From: Nocardia cyriacigeorgica
GTDB lineage: Bacteria; Actinomycetota; Actinomycetes; Mycobacteriales; Mycobacteriaceae
NCBI RefSeq assembly: GCF_010858045.1
Contig: NZ_JAAGVC010000019.1
Span: forward strand, 1 to 64,000
Direction of reading: 5' to 3'
Length of the DNA: 64,000 nucleotides
Part shown: positions 16,566 to 23,786 of the stretch, in pieces
Numbering within the stretch: position 1 is the first letter of the stretch
How the letters are laid out: every line of letters starts with the position of its first letter
Position numbers and translations under genes: made by a program
The notes under the pieces: generated by a model
The model's input: the letters and a program-made list of their open reading frames with translations, nothing else
Told to the model about the DNA's origin: nothing
Database searches by the model: none

Positions 16566-17507
16566 CTACTCCGGCGCGTCGGTGAGATAGCCGCCGCGAC
16601 GGAAGAATTCGGCGCCGTCGTGTTCGGTGCCGTCGGCGGTGCGCACCCGGGTGATCACCAGCGCGTGGTTGCCGCCGCGATAGGCGTCCGGCCCGCACAC
16701 CACCGCGCCGCCGTCCTCCTGCACGATGACGCGGCCGGGCGTGCCGCCGTAGCGGGCCGAGGAGACCCGGGAGGCCAGGATCTCCACCTTCTCGCCCCGG
16801 TAGTAGCTGAACGCGCGCGGATACGGCGCCGACAGCGCGCGCACGAAACGCTCCAGATCCACGGCGGGCCAGTTCCAGTCGATGCGGCTGTCGCGCTCGG
16901 AGCGCTTGTGGAAGTAGGTGCGCTCGGCCTTGTTCTGCGGCTTCCATTCGGCGGTGCCGTTGGCCAGCGCGTCGAGGGCCTCCTTCACCGCGCCGGGAAT
17001 CAGCTCCATGCCGGCCAGCACCAGCTCGGTGCCGGTGGCGTCGGGGCCGATCGGCAGCGAGTGCTGGACCAGGATGTCGCCGGTGTCGAGCTGCTCGTCC
17101 ATCCGGTGCACCGTCAGGCCGAATTCGCTCTCACCGCTGATCAGCGCCCACAGCACCGGCGAGAAACCGGTGAACTTGGGCAGCAGCGAATCGTGCAGGT
17201 TCAGCGTGCCGTAGGTGGGCATCTCGTAGAGCTCGGCGGGCATCCAGGTGTACCAGCTGTTCACCACGATGACGTCCGGTTCGGCCCGCTTGACCAGATC
17301 GATGGTCTCGGCGTCGGCGCGCTCGGTCAAGTGCACCGGGATGCCGTGCTCACGCGCCAGCTCCTCCACCGAATCCGACCAGATGCCCTTGTAGGAATCC
17401 TCGCTGGCCGGATGGGTGACCGCGAGCACCACCTCATGCTCGGAATCGATCAGAGCCTGCAGGGTCTTGCGGCCCCAGGTCTGGAAGCCGAACGACACGA
17501 TGCGCAT
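16566..17507 (-). CDS. Formyltransferase of hydroxamate siderophore biosynthesis (methionyl-tRNA formyltransferase family)
   Basis: A 313-residue protein of the formyl_trans family. The formyltetrahydrofolate-binding and catalytic region holds LNLHDSLLPKFTGFSPVLWA (about 99-118) with catalytic Asn and His, followed by VHRMDEQLDTGDIL with the conserved Asp; the C-terminal OB-like part is EILASRVSS onward. True methionyl-tRNA formyltransferases lie near def/pheT genes, whereas this one sits between an NRPS gene and a lysine N-hydroxylase, as in formylated siderophore clusters such as exochelin (FxbA). It probably formylates N-hydroxylysine or the hydroxylated amine. An IdeR-type box lies 30 bases upstream, and the NRPS gene follows after 57 bases on the same strand. 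Confidence 0.88.
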   Translation of the reverse strand: MRIVSFGFQTWGRKTLQALIDSEHEVVLAVTHPASEDSYKGIWSDSVEELAREHGIPVHLTERADAETIDLVKRAEPDVIVVNSWYTWMPAELYEMPTYGTLNLHDSLLPKFTGFSPVLWALISGESEFGLTVHRMDEQLDTGDILVQHSLPIGPDATGTELVLAGMELIPGAVKEALDALANGTAEWKPQNKAERTYFHKRSERDSRIDWNWPAVDLERFVRALSAPYPRAFSYYRGEKVEILASRVSSARYGGTPGRVIVQEDGGAVVCGPDAYRGGNHALVITRVRTADGTEHDGAEFFRRGGYLTDAPE

Positions 17508-17536
17508 AAACAGAAACCTTCATCCTCGATGCCAAG

Positions 17537-17555
17537 TAAGGCAAGCCTAGCCTAC
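17537..17555. promoter_or_regulatory. IdeR-type iron box upstream of the formyltransferase-NRPS operon
   Basis: TAAGGCAAGCCTAGCCTAC; its reverse complement matches the IdeR consensus at 14 of 19 positions by eye. It lies in the 65-base gap between the N-monooxygenase stop and the formyltransferase ATG, so the formyltransferase gene can be transcribed separately from the monooxygenase gene. Confidence 0.65.
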
Positions 17556-17572
17556 TGGGATAGACGGCCTGC

Positions 17573-18859
17573 TCAGGGGCGAGCCGAATGGGCCGATTCG
17601 GCGTTCGCCGGGACCGCGCTGGTGGCCGCCGTGGCCAGCACCCGATCCGAAAGCTGGCCCAGGCAGCTGAGATTCGGGAAGCCGGGACCCTGCGCCAGTC
17701 CGGCCAAATTCGGCAGGTAGAGCTTGGCATCGAGCCCGTCCACCGCCAGATCGTGCCCGATCGCGGCCTCCAACCGGGCCTGGGTGATCGGACCGCCGAT
17801 GGCGAGCTCGACCAGATCGGCGGCGTCGGCGTCGAACATGTCCAGGAACCACAGCGCCTGCCCGCCGGTGGCATCGACCACCAGATCGAAGCTGTGCTGC
17901 TGATCCGGGCGCATCTCGTTGCGCAGGGTGAGCGCCACGCCGTCGCCCTGCTCGGCGACCCGGACCACCCGGCCCTGGAGGTGATGCACTCGATTGTCGG
18001 CCAGCAGCGATTCCTGCACTCGCACCGAGAACACGCCGCGGTCGCAGCGCCGCATCACATCCCTGCGCTCCTCGATACTCAGCGCGCGCCACTTCGCGGG
18101 GTCGCTGAACAGGGAGTTCTCGAAATAGCTTTCGCCGCGGGTGTAGATGGTGGCGCCGGGGGAAATGACCGAGACGGTCAGCACGTCGTGGCGGACCAGC
18201 TCGTCCATGGCCGAACCCGCGGTCTCGCCGCCGCCGATGACGGCCGCGCGTGAGGACACCGGCAGCTTGCGTTTGCCCGCCAGATCCCAGAACTCGGCGA
18301 TGCTGAGCACCTTCGGATGGTCGGCGAGCGCGCGGGCGCTATTGCCGGGGCCGGTGATCATGAGGCGGTCGGCGTCGATCTCACTGGTCACCCCGTCCGA
18401 ATCGGCGACGGTGACCAGCCAGCCGTCGGCCGCGGCCGAGATCTTGCGGACGCTGCCGGTGACCAGGTCGAGATCGATCTTGCGGGCCACCCACTGCAGG
18501 TATTTCGCCCAGACATTGTGCTGCGGGCTCGGGCGGCCACGGTCGACCCACTCGGCGTAGGTACCGCGCTCGACCAGGAACGCGGTCCAGCTGAACGCCA
18601 TCATGGCCTCGTTGATCGCCTGGTTGTGCCCACGCGCCCAGGTGGAGTGGTACGGGAAGCCGATGTCCTTCTCCGGGCTGGTACCCAGCCGGTGCTGACC
18701 ATCGGTCCACCCGCCGGTCGCCAGCCAATTGCCGCCCACCGCATGCGGTTCCACCACGGTCACCTGTGGCGCGGGCAAACCGAGCGAGCGCAGCACATGC
18801 GCTTTGGCCGCGACGGCCATCGCCTTCGGTCCGGCACCGACAACGAGAAGTCTGTCCAC
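17573..18859 (-). CDS. mbtG: L-lysine N6-monooxygenase, MbtG/NbtG-like
   Basis: A 428-residue FAD/NADPH N-hydroxylase. VVGAGPKAMAVAAKA at the start is the FAD GxGxxx loop, GGWTDGQHRLGTSPEKDIGFPY (in two parts) and NVWAKYLQWVARK match MbtG closely as I remember it, VIGGGETAGSAM is the NADPH loop, and GPGFPNLSCLGQLSDRVL is the conserved C-terminal end. It should hydroxylate the side-chain amine of lysine, supplying the hydroxamate iron ligands. I chose the GTG at 18859 because GGAGAA lies just upstream and MbtG starts directly at the FAD loop; an ATG at 18904 gives 15 more residues. It is the first minus-strand gene of the siderophore set, with an iron box in the divergent region upstream. Confidence 0.9.
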   Translation of the reverse strand: MDRLLVVGAGPKAMAVAAKAHVLRSLGLPAPQVTVVEPHAVGGNWLATGGWTDGQHRLGTSPEKDIGFPYHSTWARGHNQAINEAMMAFSWTAFLVERGTYAEWVDRGRPSPQHNVWAKYLQWVARKIDLDLVTGSVRKISAAADGWLVTVADSDGVTSEIDADRLMITGPGNSARALADHPKVLSIAEFWDLAGKRKLPVSSRAAVIGGGETAGSAMDELVRHDVLTVSVISPGATIYTRGESYFENSLFSDPAKWRALSIEERRDVMRRCDRGVFSVRVQESLLADNRVHHLQGRVVRVAEQGDGVALTLRNEMRPDQQHSFDLVVDATGGQALWFLDMFDADAADLVELAIGGPITQARLEAAIGHDLAVDGLDAKLYLPNLAGLAQGPGFPNLSCLGQLSDRVLATAATSAVPANAESAHSARP

Positions 18860-18992
18860 TGGTTCTCCACTCTCTCCACATGGCAGCACTGTGATTCCAG
18901 CCACCGTTCAGCTACCGATACCGGCGACCAGCTGCGGCGACGTGGGCGCGGGACGCGTAGCCACCTCCACAGGATGACCTAGGGCTCCCGTG

Positions 18993-19011
18993 TTTGCATA
19001 GGCTTACCTTA
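18993..19011. promoter_or_regulatory. IdeR-type iron box between divergent mbtG-like and MTB12-like genes
   Basis: TTTGCATAGGCTTACCTTA matches the IdeR consensus at 14 of 19 positions by eye. It lies 133 bases upstream of the monooxygenase start and 60 bases upstream of the secreted MTB12-like gene, so one site may control both directions. Confidence 0.65.
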
Positions 19012-19071
19012 TATTGCTTGGCAGTGCCAGTCCCCCGACCCCGGCACGCAGCCGAAAAGATTGGAACGCAC

Positions 19072-19533
19072 ATGTTCAACCGCAAGACCCGTGCCGCCGC
19101 CGCGGCGCTCGCCCTCACCGCCGCCGCCTTCGGCTCCGTGGCAACCATCGCCCCGGCCACCGCGGCTCCCTCCGTCGTCCGGACCAACGCCCCCGGCGTC
19201 GGCGAGCTCCAGTCCAAGCTGCAACTGGTGTTGAACACCGGCGCCCCGCGCGGCGATCGCGCCGCCGAGCTGGAGGCGGGCGAGGCAGGCCTACCCGTCG
19301 TCGACGAGCTGTCCAACCGCATGGCGGCCATCCCGAGCTTCCGCTACAGCGTCGTCGGCCCGGTCAACACCCAGGGCGACCTGACCAGCGCCCAGCTCAA
19401 GCTGGCCCTCGACGGCTACGAGGATTTCCCCACCGTCGAGGTCGCCTGGCGTCAGATCGACGGCACCTGGAGGCTGACCAACGACTCGCTGTGCAGCCTG
19501 GCCTACTACGGCTCGGTGTCCTGCGCTCTCTGA
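19072..19533 (+). CDS. Secreted MTB12 (CFP-2)-like protein
   Basis: A 153-residue exported protein. The signal peptide has Arg/Lys at residues 4-7, a hydrophobic Ala-rich core and a likely cleavage at ATAAP near 34. The mature part (LQSKLQLVLNTGAP, then VVGPVNTQGDLTSAQLKLAL and VAWRQIDGTWRLTNDSLC) has the cystatin-like pattern of the low-molecular-weight antigen MTB12 C-terminal domain, whose role is unknown; two Cys near the end could form a disulfide. The start is the ATG at 19072 with GGA upstream; the frame opens at 18994 but that would put the signal peptide internally. An iron box lies 60 bases upstream and a terminator hairpin follows the stop. Its place in the iron island suggests, but does not prove, a role in iron acquisition. 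Confidence 0.78.
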   Translation: MFNRKTRAAAAALALTAAAFGSVATIAPATAAPSVVRTNAPGVGELQSKLQLVLNTGAPRGDRAAELEAGEAGLPVVDELSNRMAAIPSFRYSVVGPVNTQGDLTSAQLKLALDGYEDFPTVEVAWRQIDGTWRLTNDSLCSLAYYGSVSCAL

Positions 19534-19560
19534 GCTCGGTCGCACCCGGCGAGTTAACCC

Positions 19561-19613
19561 GGCGGCGGCTCCATCCTCGAGCAATCGAGGGCGGGCCGCC
19601 GTCTCGCATTTTT
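19561..19613 (+). terminator. Rho-independent terminator after the MTB12-like gene
   Basis: GGCGGC at 19561 pairs with GCCGCC ending at 19600, and inside them CCTCGA-GCAA-TCGAGG forms a second perfect stem. ATTTTTC follows at 19608-19614, so hairpin and T-run have the classical arrangement on the plus strand. Confidence 0.75.
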
Positions 19614-19638
19614 CGCCTACTCGGTGACGACTTTCCGG

Positions 19639-19657
19639 TCAACTTAGGCTAACCTCA
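19639..19657. promoter_or_regulatory. IdeR-type iron box directly before the siderophore-interacting protein gene
   Basis: TCAACTTAGGCTAACCTCA matches the IdeR consensus at 15 of 19 positions by eye, with an intact TTAGGCTAACCT core. It ends only four bases before the ATG at 19662, so bound repressor would cover the start region; the transcript is probably leaderless or the true start is the ATG at 19689. Confidence 0.75.
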
Positions 19658-19661
19658 GCAC

Positions 19662-20369
19662 ATGGGCAAAGGCACCAACGGCGTACTCATGAAGATCTGG
19701 CGGGCCGACGACTACCGTCTGCGCGTCACCTCCACCGAAACCGTCACCGATAAATACGTGCGGATCGGATTCGCCGCCAACGGCCTGCTCGCCGACCACC
19801 CGGTGCACCCCACCCAGTGGATCCGGCTCTGGATTCCCGACGCGACCACCGACAAACTGCACCATCGCGGCTACACCCTGATCGACCAGGACCCGGCGGG
19901 CGACCATTTCTACATCGAATTCGCGCTGCACGGCGGGCCCGCGAGCCAGTGGGCCGAGCGCGCGGCCGTCGGCGACGAGATCGAGTCCACCGTCCTCGGC
20001 TCGGATTTCGAACTCCCCGACGTCACACCGAGCGAATACCTGATCTTCGGTGATACGGCCTCGCTGCCCGCGATCAACACCCTGCTCGAAGCCATCGGCG
20101 ACACCCCGGCCCGGGTGTGGCTGGAATGGCAGTTCGAATCCGATGTCACGCTGCCCGTGCGCAATAAGCCGCACCACCAGGTCACCTGGTTGCAGCGCAT
20201 CGACGACGGCCGCCTGATGCGCGAGGCCGCCCACGAACTCACCTGCCCCGGCGACGCCTACGCCTGGGTGGCCTGCGACGGCCACACCACCCGCTCGATC
20301 GTGAAGACGTTCAAGACCACCCACCAGCTGCCCAAGACGCAGCTGAAGTACCGGGCGTACTGGAAGTAG
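19662..20369 (+). CDS. Siderophore-interacting protein (FAD-dependent ferric-siderophore reductase, ViuB/IrtA-SID type)
   Basis: A 235-residue cytosolic flavoprotein. HRGYTLIDQ near 67 is the FAD-binding R-x-Y-T motif, GPASQWAERAAVGDEIE matches the region that contacts the flavin, SEYLIFGDTASLPAINTLLEAI is the conserved C-terminal lobe motif, and YAWVACDGHTTRSIVK precedes the final KYRAYWK. Such proteins reduce ferric siderophore to release iron. In mycobacteria this domain is fused to the N-terminus of the IrtA transporter; here it is a separate gene while the IrtA-like transporter at 25520-27367 lacks it. ATG 19662 fits family N-termini (MGKG); ATG 19689 is the alternative. An iron box lies four bases upstream. 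Confidence 0.9.
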   Translation: MGKGTNGVLMKIWRADDYRLRVTSTETVTDKYVRIGFAANGLLADHPVHPTQWIRLWIPDATTDKLHHRGYTLIDQDPAGDHFYIEFALHGGPASQWAERAAVGDEIESTVLGSDFELPDVTPSEYLIFGDTASLPAINTLLEAIGDTPARVWLEWQFESDVTLPVRNKPHHQVTWLQRIDDGRLMREAAHELTCPGDAYAWVACDGHTTRSIVKTFKTTHQLPKTQLKYRAYWK

Positions 20370-20526
20370 CCACGGCAGGGCTCGCGCCCGCCCGGTCATC
20401 CTCGAGGAGGAGAAGCTCGCGACCTGCGGCTGACGCGCACCGTCACCGCGCTGAGGCACGATGGCAGGCGGATTCGACGCCGGCTGTCCGGCCGGGAGCG
20501 TCGACGGGGCGGAAAGCGAGCAAGGT

Positions 20527-21921
20527 GTGTCCAGCATCGACATGGCGGTTTCGGCGGCGGCCGTGCTCTTCACGGTGCTGGCGGTGGTGGCCACCAGATG
20601 GGCACGCACTATCGCGCCGTTCGTGTGGCCGCCGCTGTTCCTCGGCGGCTGCGCCCAGCTGCTCCTCGAAGGTTTCTACTGGCAGTTCGCGCCGGTCTAT
20701 CTGCTGATTCCGCTGTCGCTGCTGCTGATATTCCCGGCGAATCAGGTAGCGGGCGCGCGTCGGGTTGTGCTGATCGCCGGCCGCGTCGGTGCGGCGGTGC
20801 TGGCCGTGGCCGCCGTCATCGCCACCGCGCTGCCGCCGGTGCCCACCCTGCCGGAGCCGAGCGGGCCACACCCCGTGGGCAGCATGATTTTTCGCTGGGT
20901 CGACGCGGAACGCCCGGAAACCGCGACGCCGGCCGTCGACGATCGCCGGAATGTGATCGTGCAGGCGTGGTATCCAGCGGCCACGACCGGAGGCCGGCAG
21001 TACCTGTATCTCGACGGCTACGACCGCCTACCGGACCGGGTGTCGCTGATACCGGCGCCGATCATGCGCGGCTATCACCTCATCGATTCCCACGCCTACG
21101 CCGATGTCCCGATCAATGCGGAGCGGGACCGGTGGCCGGTGGTGGTGTTCTCGCCCGGATACGGTGCGCCGCGGGCCTTCTACACCTCGCTGGTGGTCGA
21201 TCTGGCCAGCCGCGGCTTCGTCGTCCTGGCCGTCGACCATCCCTACGAGTCGGCGGTCACCGAACTGGCCGACGGCACCATCGCCACCACCGAGCCGGAC
21301 GTTCCGGCCGACGAACCCGAGTCGACCCGGTACATGAGCGACCAGCTCGAACTCCGCACCGCCGACCTGCGATTCGTCATCGATCAACTCACCCGCCCCG
21401 ACGCCATCGACCCCGCGTTCGCCGCTCACCTCGACACCGGACACATTGCCGCGATCGGCCATTCGTTCGGAGGCGCCGCCGCGGCCGCCGCGCTGGTGCA
21501 CGATCCGCGCATCCGGGCCGCCGCCAATATCGACGGCACGCTCTACGGCGACCTGCCCACCCGCTCCCTGACCGGGCCGTTCCTGCTGGTCGAGAGCGAT
21601 CGCGCGGAAACCGGCCATTCCCAGCGCTATATCGACGGCAACGCCACGCTGCTGACCAACCTCCGCGCCCCCGGCTACCGTTTCGAACTCGCCGACGCCA
21701 ACCACTACAGCTTCACCGACGTCCCCCTGTTCCTCTCCGGCCCGGCTCGTTTCGTGGCCGCGCGGTTCATCGGCGGTTCCCGTGGACCGGGTCCCACTCA
21801 GCACGCCACCAACGACATCCTCGCCGCATTCCTGAGCGAACCGCTCGGCGGTGCCCCGGCCGACGTCACCGCGGCGGCACGCGGACACCAGGGCATCGAG
21901 GGCGGGCCGGTGGCCGGCTAG
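20527..21921 (+). CDS. Membrane-anchored alpha/beta hydrolase (PAF acetylhydrolase II-like)
   Basis: A protein of about 464 residues. Three hydrophobic segments lie in the first 115 residues (AVSAAAVLFTVLAVVA, PPLFLGGCAQLLL, VYLLIPLSLLLIF, then VLAVAAVIATAL). The extracytoplasmic part is an alpha/beta hydrolase: VVVFSPGYGAPRAFYTSL, DHPYESAVTEL, nucleophile elbow IGHSFGGAAAAA and a late ADANHYSFTD with the catalytic His, the arrangement seen in platelet-activating-factor acetylhydrolase-like esterases. I prefer the GTG at 20527 because GGAAAG lies upstream and the first helix follows; an in-frame ATG at 20461 adds 22 residues of low-quality sequence. It follows the siderophore-interacting protein on the same strand, so it may be iron-regulated, possibly acting on a siderophore ester; that is speculation. 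Its last codon overlaps the convergent FAD monooxygenase. Confidence 0.78.
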   Translation: MSSIDMAVSAAAVLFTVLAVVATRWARTIAPFVWPPLFLGGCAQLLLEGFYWQFAPVYLLIPLSLLLIFPANQVAGARRVVLIAGRVGAAVLAVAAVIATALPPVPTLPEPSGPHPVGSMIFRWVDAERPETATPAVDDRRNVIVQAWYPAATTGGRQYLYLDGYDRLPDRVSLIPAPIMRGYHLIDSHAYADVPINAERDRWPVVVFSPGYGAPRAFYTSLVVDLASRGFVVLAVDHPYESAVTELADGTIATTEPDVPADEPESTRYMSDQLELRTADLRFVIDQLTRPDAIDPAFAAHLDTGHIAAIGHSFGGAAAAAALVHDPRIRAAANIDGTLYGDLPTRSLTGPFLLVESDRAETGHSQRYIDGNATLLTNLRAPGYRFELADANHYSFTDVPLFLSGPARFVAARFIGGSRGPGPTQHATNDILAAFLSEPLGGAPADVTAAARGHQGIEGGPVAG

Positions 21922-23153
21922 TTCTCGGCCGGAGCCGATACGGCACCGCTGGTGCGACGGTAGGCCGCGTCGATCGCGGATAGTTCGTCGGCGGTGAGCA
22001 CCTGCTCGATTCGCGCGAATCCGTTCGGCGCCCGTTCGGTGACCAGGGCGATGATTCGGTCCATCGGGATATCCCGGTTCGCCAGCACAATGGCATTGGC
22101 GTGCTCACGCCTGGCCCGCTGATACCGTGCCGGCCCTGCCACCGGATCGGCGCTCTCGGCGAGTGCGGCCGCCAGTGCGCGCGCACCGACGATCGCCTGC
22201 GAACCGCCATTGGAACCGACCGGATACATGGGGTGGGCGGCATCGCCGACGAGGGTGACGCGCCCGCTACCCCAGTGCGGCAACGGATCCCGATCCACCA
22301 TGGGGTATTCGAGGATCTCCCCGCTCGCCGCGATCACTTCGGCGATATCCACGCCGGCGATCCGCCAGCCCGCGTAGTGCGGCAGCACATCGTCGATCCG
22401 GCCGATCCGATTCCAGTCCGGATCCACCACCGCGCCCTCGTGCACGCGCACTTCCGCGACCCAGTTGACCAGCGATCGCCCTCGCTGCTGCGCCGCCCGC
22501 GAGATCGGATAGGCCACGAAGCGGGCCGCGGTGTTAGAGCCGGCGAGGATCATCGTCCGGCCGTCCAGGAACGGCGCGCGTTCGGCGGTTCCGCGCCACA
22601 TCTGGATGCCGTTCCAGCGCGGGCCGCCCTCCTCCGGGTGCAGGTGCGCGCGGACGACGGAGTGCAGGCCGTCGGCGCCGATCAGCACATCGGCGTTCCA
22701 GTCGATCAGCGAATCGGTGGCGCGGTCGCGGATGCGGCAGTGCACCTGCTCGGCGCTCTCGACGATCGTCGTCAGCCGCAGCCCTTCGCGTACCGCGCCC
22801 GCGCCGAGCCGGTCTCGTACCGCGCGCAGCAGGATCGTGTGCAGTTCGCCCCGATGGATCGAGTACTGCGGCCACTCGTGTCCGGCGGCGAGACCGCGCG
22901 ATTCCCGCCAGATCTCGTTGCCGAACCGGTCGTAGTGCACCGCCGCGGCGGTGGGGATGGCGGTGGCGGCGAGAGCGTCGGCGAGGCCGAGTTCGGCCAG
23001 CTCGGCCACCGCGTGCGGCAGCAGATTGATCCCGACACCCAAAGGCCGCAACTGCCGCACGCTGTCGATCACCTGCGCCTCGATCCCCCGGGCGTGCAGG
23101 CTCAGCGCCGTGGTCAACCCGGCGATGCCGGCACCGGCGATCAGCACCTTCAT
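21918..23153 (-). CDS. FAD-dependent aromatic monooxygenase (PhzS/salicylate-hydroxylase-like)
   Basis: A 411-residue group A flavin monooxygenase. KVLIAGAGIAGLTTALSL is the FAD GxGxxG loop, DVLIGADGLHSVVRAHL is the DG motif, and VTLVGDAAHPMYPVGSNGGS is the GD motif contacting the ribityl chain; PVGSNGG resembles PhzS. Such enzymes hydroxylate phenols using NAD(P)H and oxygen, in some cases with decarboxylation. ATG 23153 overlaps the stop of the chorismate-lyase-like gene (ATGA), so the two are translationally coupled; the frame to 23252 is a shadow. It is the last gene of an apparent operon that starts with the IrtA-like transporter. Confidence 0.87.
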   Translation of the reverse strand: MKVLIAGAGIAGLTTALSLHARGIEAQVIDSVRQLRPLGVGINLLPHAVAELAELGLADALAATAIPTAAAVHYDRFGNEIWRESRGLAAGHEWPQYSIHRGELHTILLRAVRDRLGAGAVREGLRLTTIVESAEQVHCRIRDRATDSLIDWNADVLIGADGLHSVVRAHLHPEEGGPRWNGIQMWRGTAERAPFLDGRTMILAGSNTAARFVAYPISRAAQQRGRSLVNWVAEVRVHEGAVVDPDWNRIGRIDDVLPHYAGWRIAGVDIAEVIAASGEILEYPMVDRDPLPHWGSGRVTLVGDAAHPMYPVGSNGGSQAIVGARALAAALAESADPVAGPARYQRARREHANAIVLANRDIPMDRIIALVTERAPNGFARIEQVLTADELSAIDAAYRRTSGAVSAPAEN

Positions 23154-23710
23154 CGCATCGCCCCGCTCGGGACCAGGGCCGGGTTGAACTGCTCGCGGAT
23201 ATGCGCGATCGCCGTCAGCTCGTCGGAAAGGACGTATTCCTTGTAGGCGCACCGCGATGGCGAGGCTTCGGCTGCCTCGTCACCGTGCCAGACGTCCCAT
23301 CCGGCAGAGACGATGGTGCGGCCCAGAAATCGTCGCGCGGAGACGAGCCCCCGGCCGATCGGGACCCTGGCATCGGTGAGGATCGCGGTCAGCTTCGGAT
23401 CACGGCAGGCAACGGTCACCTCGTTCCGCGATACCGGCCTGGGATCATCGCCGGCGCGCAGCTCGGATCGCCTCGACACCACCTGCTCCTCGCCGGTGCA
23501 CGCCAGCAGCTCGCGCAGCCGGACGGGGAGGCCTGCCGCGGTCGAGACCCGCTGATCGATCACGGTGAGCGACAACGTTTCCCCGAGTAGCGCCTCGAGC
23601 AGCAACGTGGTGGAACCGTCGGCCTGCAACAGCATCCGGGTCACCGGCGGGAACGCGCCATGCCCGGCGGACCCGATTCCCGCGGAGGCACGCTCCCCCG
23701 CCGTCTCCAC
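23150..23710 (-). CDS. Chorismate pyruvate-lyase-like protein (UbiC/DUF98 type)
   Basis: A protein of about 186 residues without membrane segment. LLQADGSTTLLLEALLGETL, the basic VSRRSELRAG and PIGRGLVSARRFLGRT follow the order of UbiC-like chorismate lyases (LL-D-S-T at the start, Arg in the middle, P-L/I-G-R near the end), and it ends IREQFNPALVPSGAMR. UbiC forms 4-hydroxybenzoate and pyruvate from chorismate. Identity is low by eye, so other UbiC-fold roles remain open. Start is ambiguous: GTG 23710 (used here, GGAG/GGGG upstream) or GTG 23722; the long frame to 24382 is a shadow of the ABC gene. It is coupled to the FAD monooxygenase by ATGA and follows the IrtB-like gene by 76 bases. Confidence 0.62.
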   Translation of the reverse strand: METAGERASAGIGSAGHGAFPPVTRMLLQADGSTTLLLEALLGETLSLTVIDQRVSTAAGLPVRLRELLACTGEEQVVSRRSELRAGDDPRPVSRNEVTVACRDPKLTAILTDARVPIGRGLVSARRFLGRTIVSAGWDVWHGDEAAEASPSRCAYKEYVLSDELTAIAHIREQFNPALVPSGAMR

Positions 23711-23786
23711 GAATATCCCCACTCCGTGCAGGGTAGCCGAGAGCCCAACGCCGCGAGACGTTCCCGGACGACGCCCGGGCGTGGCG

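Noticed and set aside
16566..17507. Housekeeping methionyl-tRNA formyltransferase (fmt)
   Set aside because: The motif is shared, but the gene is between NRPS and hydroxylase genes with an iron box, and no def or rRNA methyltransferase is adjacent.
19662..19688. ATG at 19689 as the main start of the siderophore-interacting protein
   Set aside because: Family members begin with an MGKG/MAKG-type N-terminus that fits 19662. I kept 19662 but list 19689 as an alternative because of the adjacent iron box.
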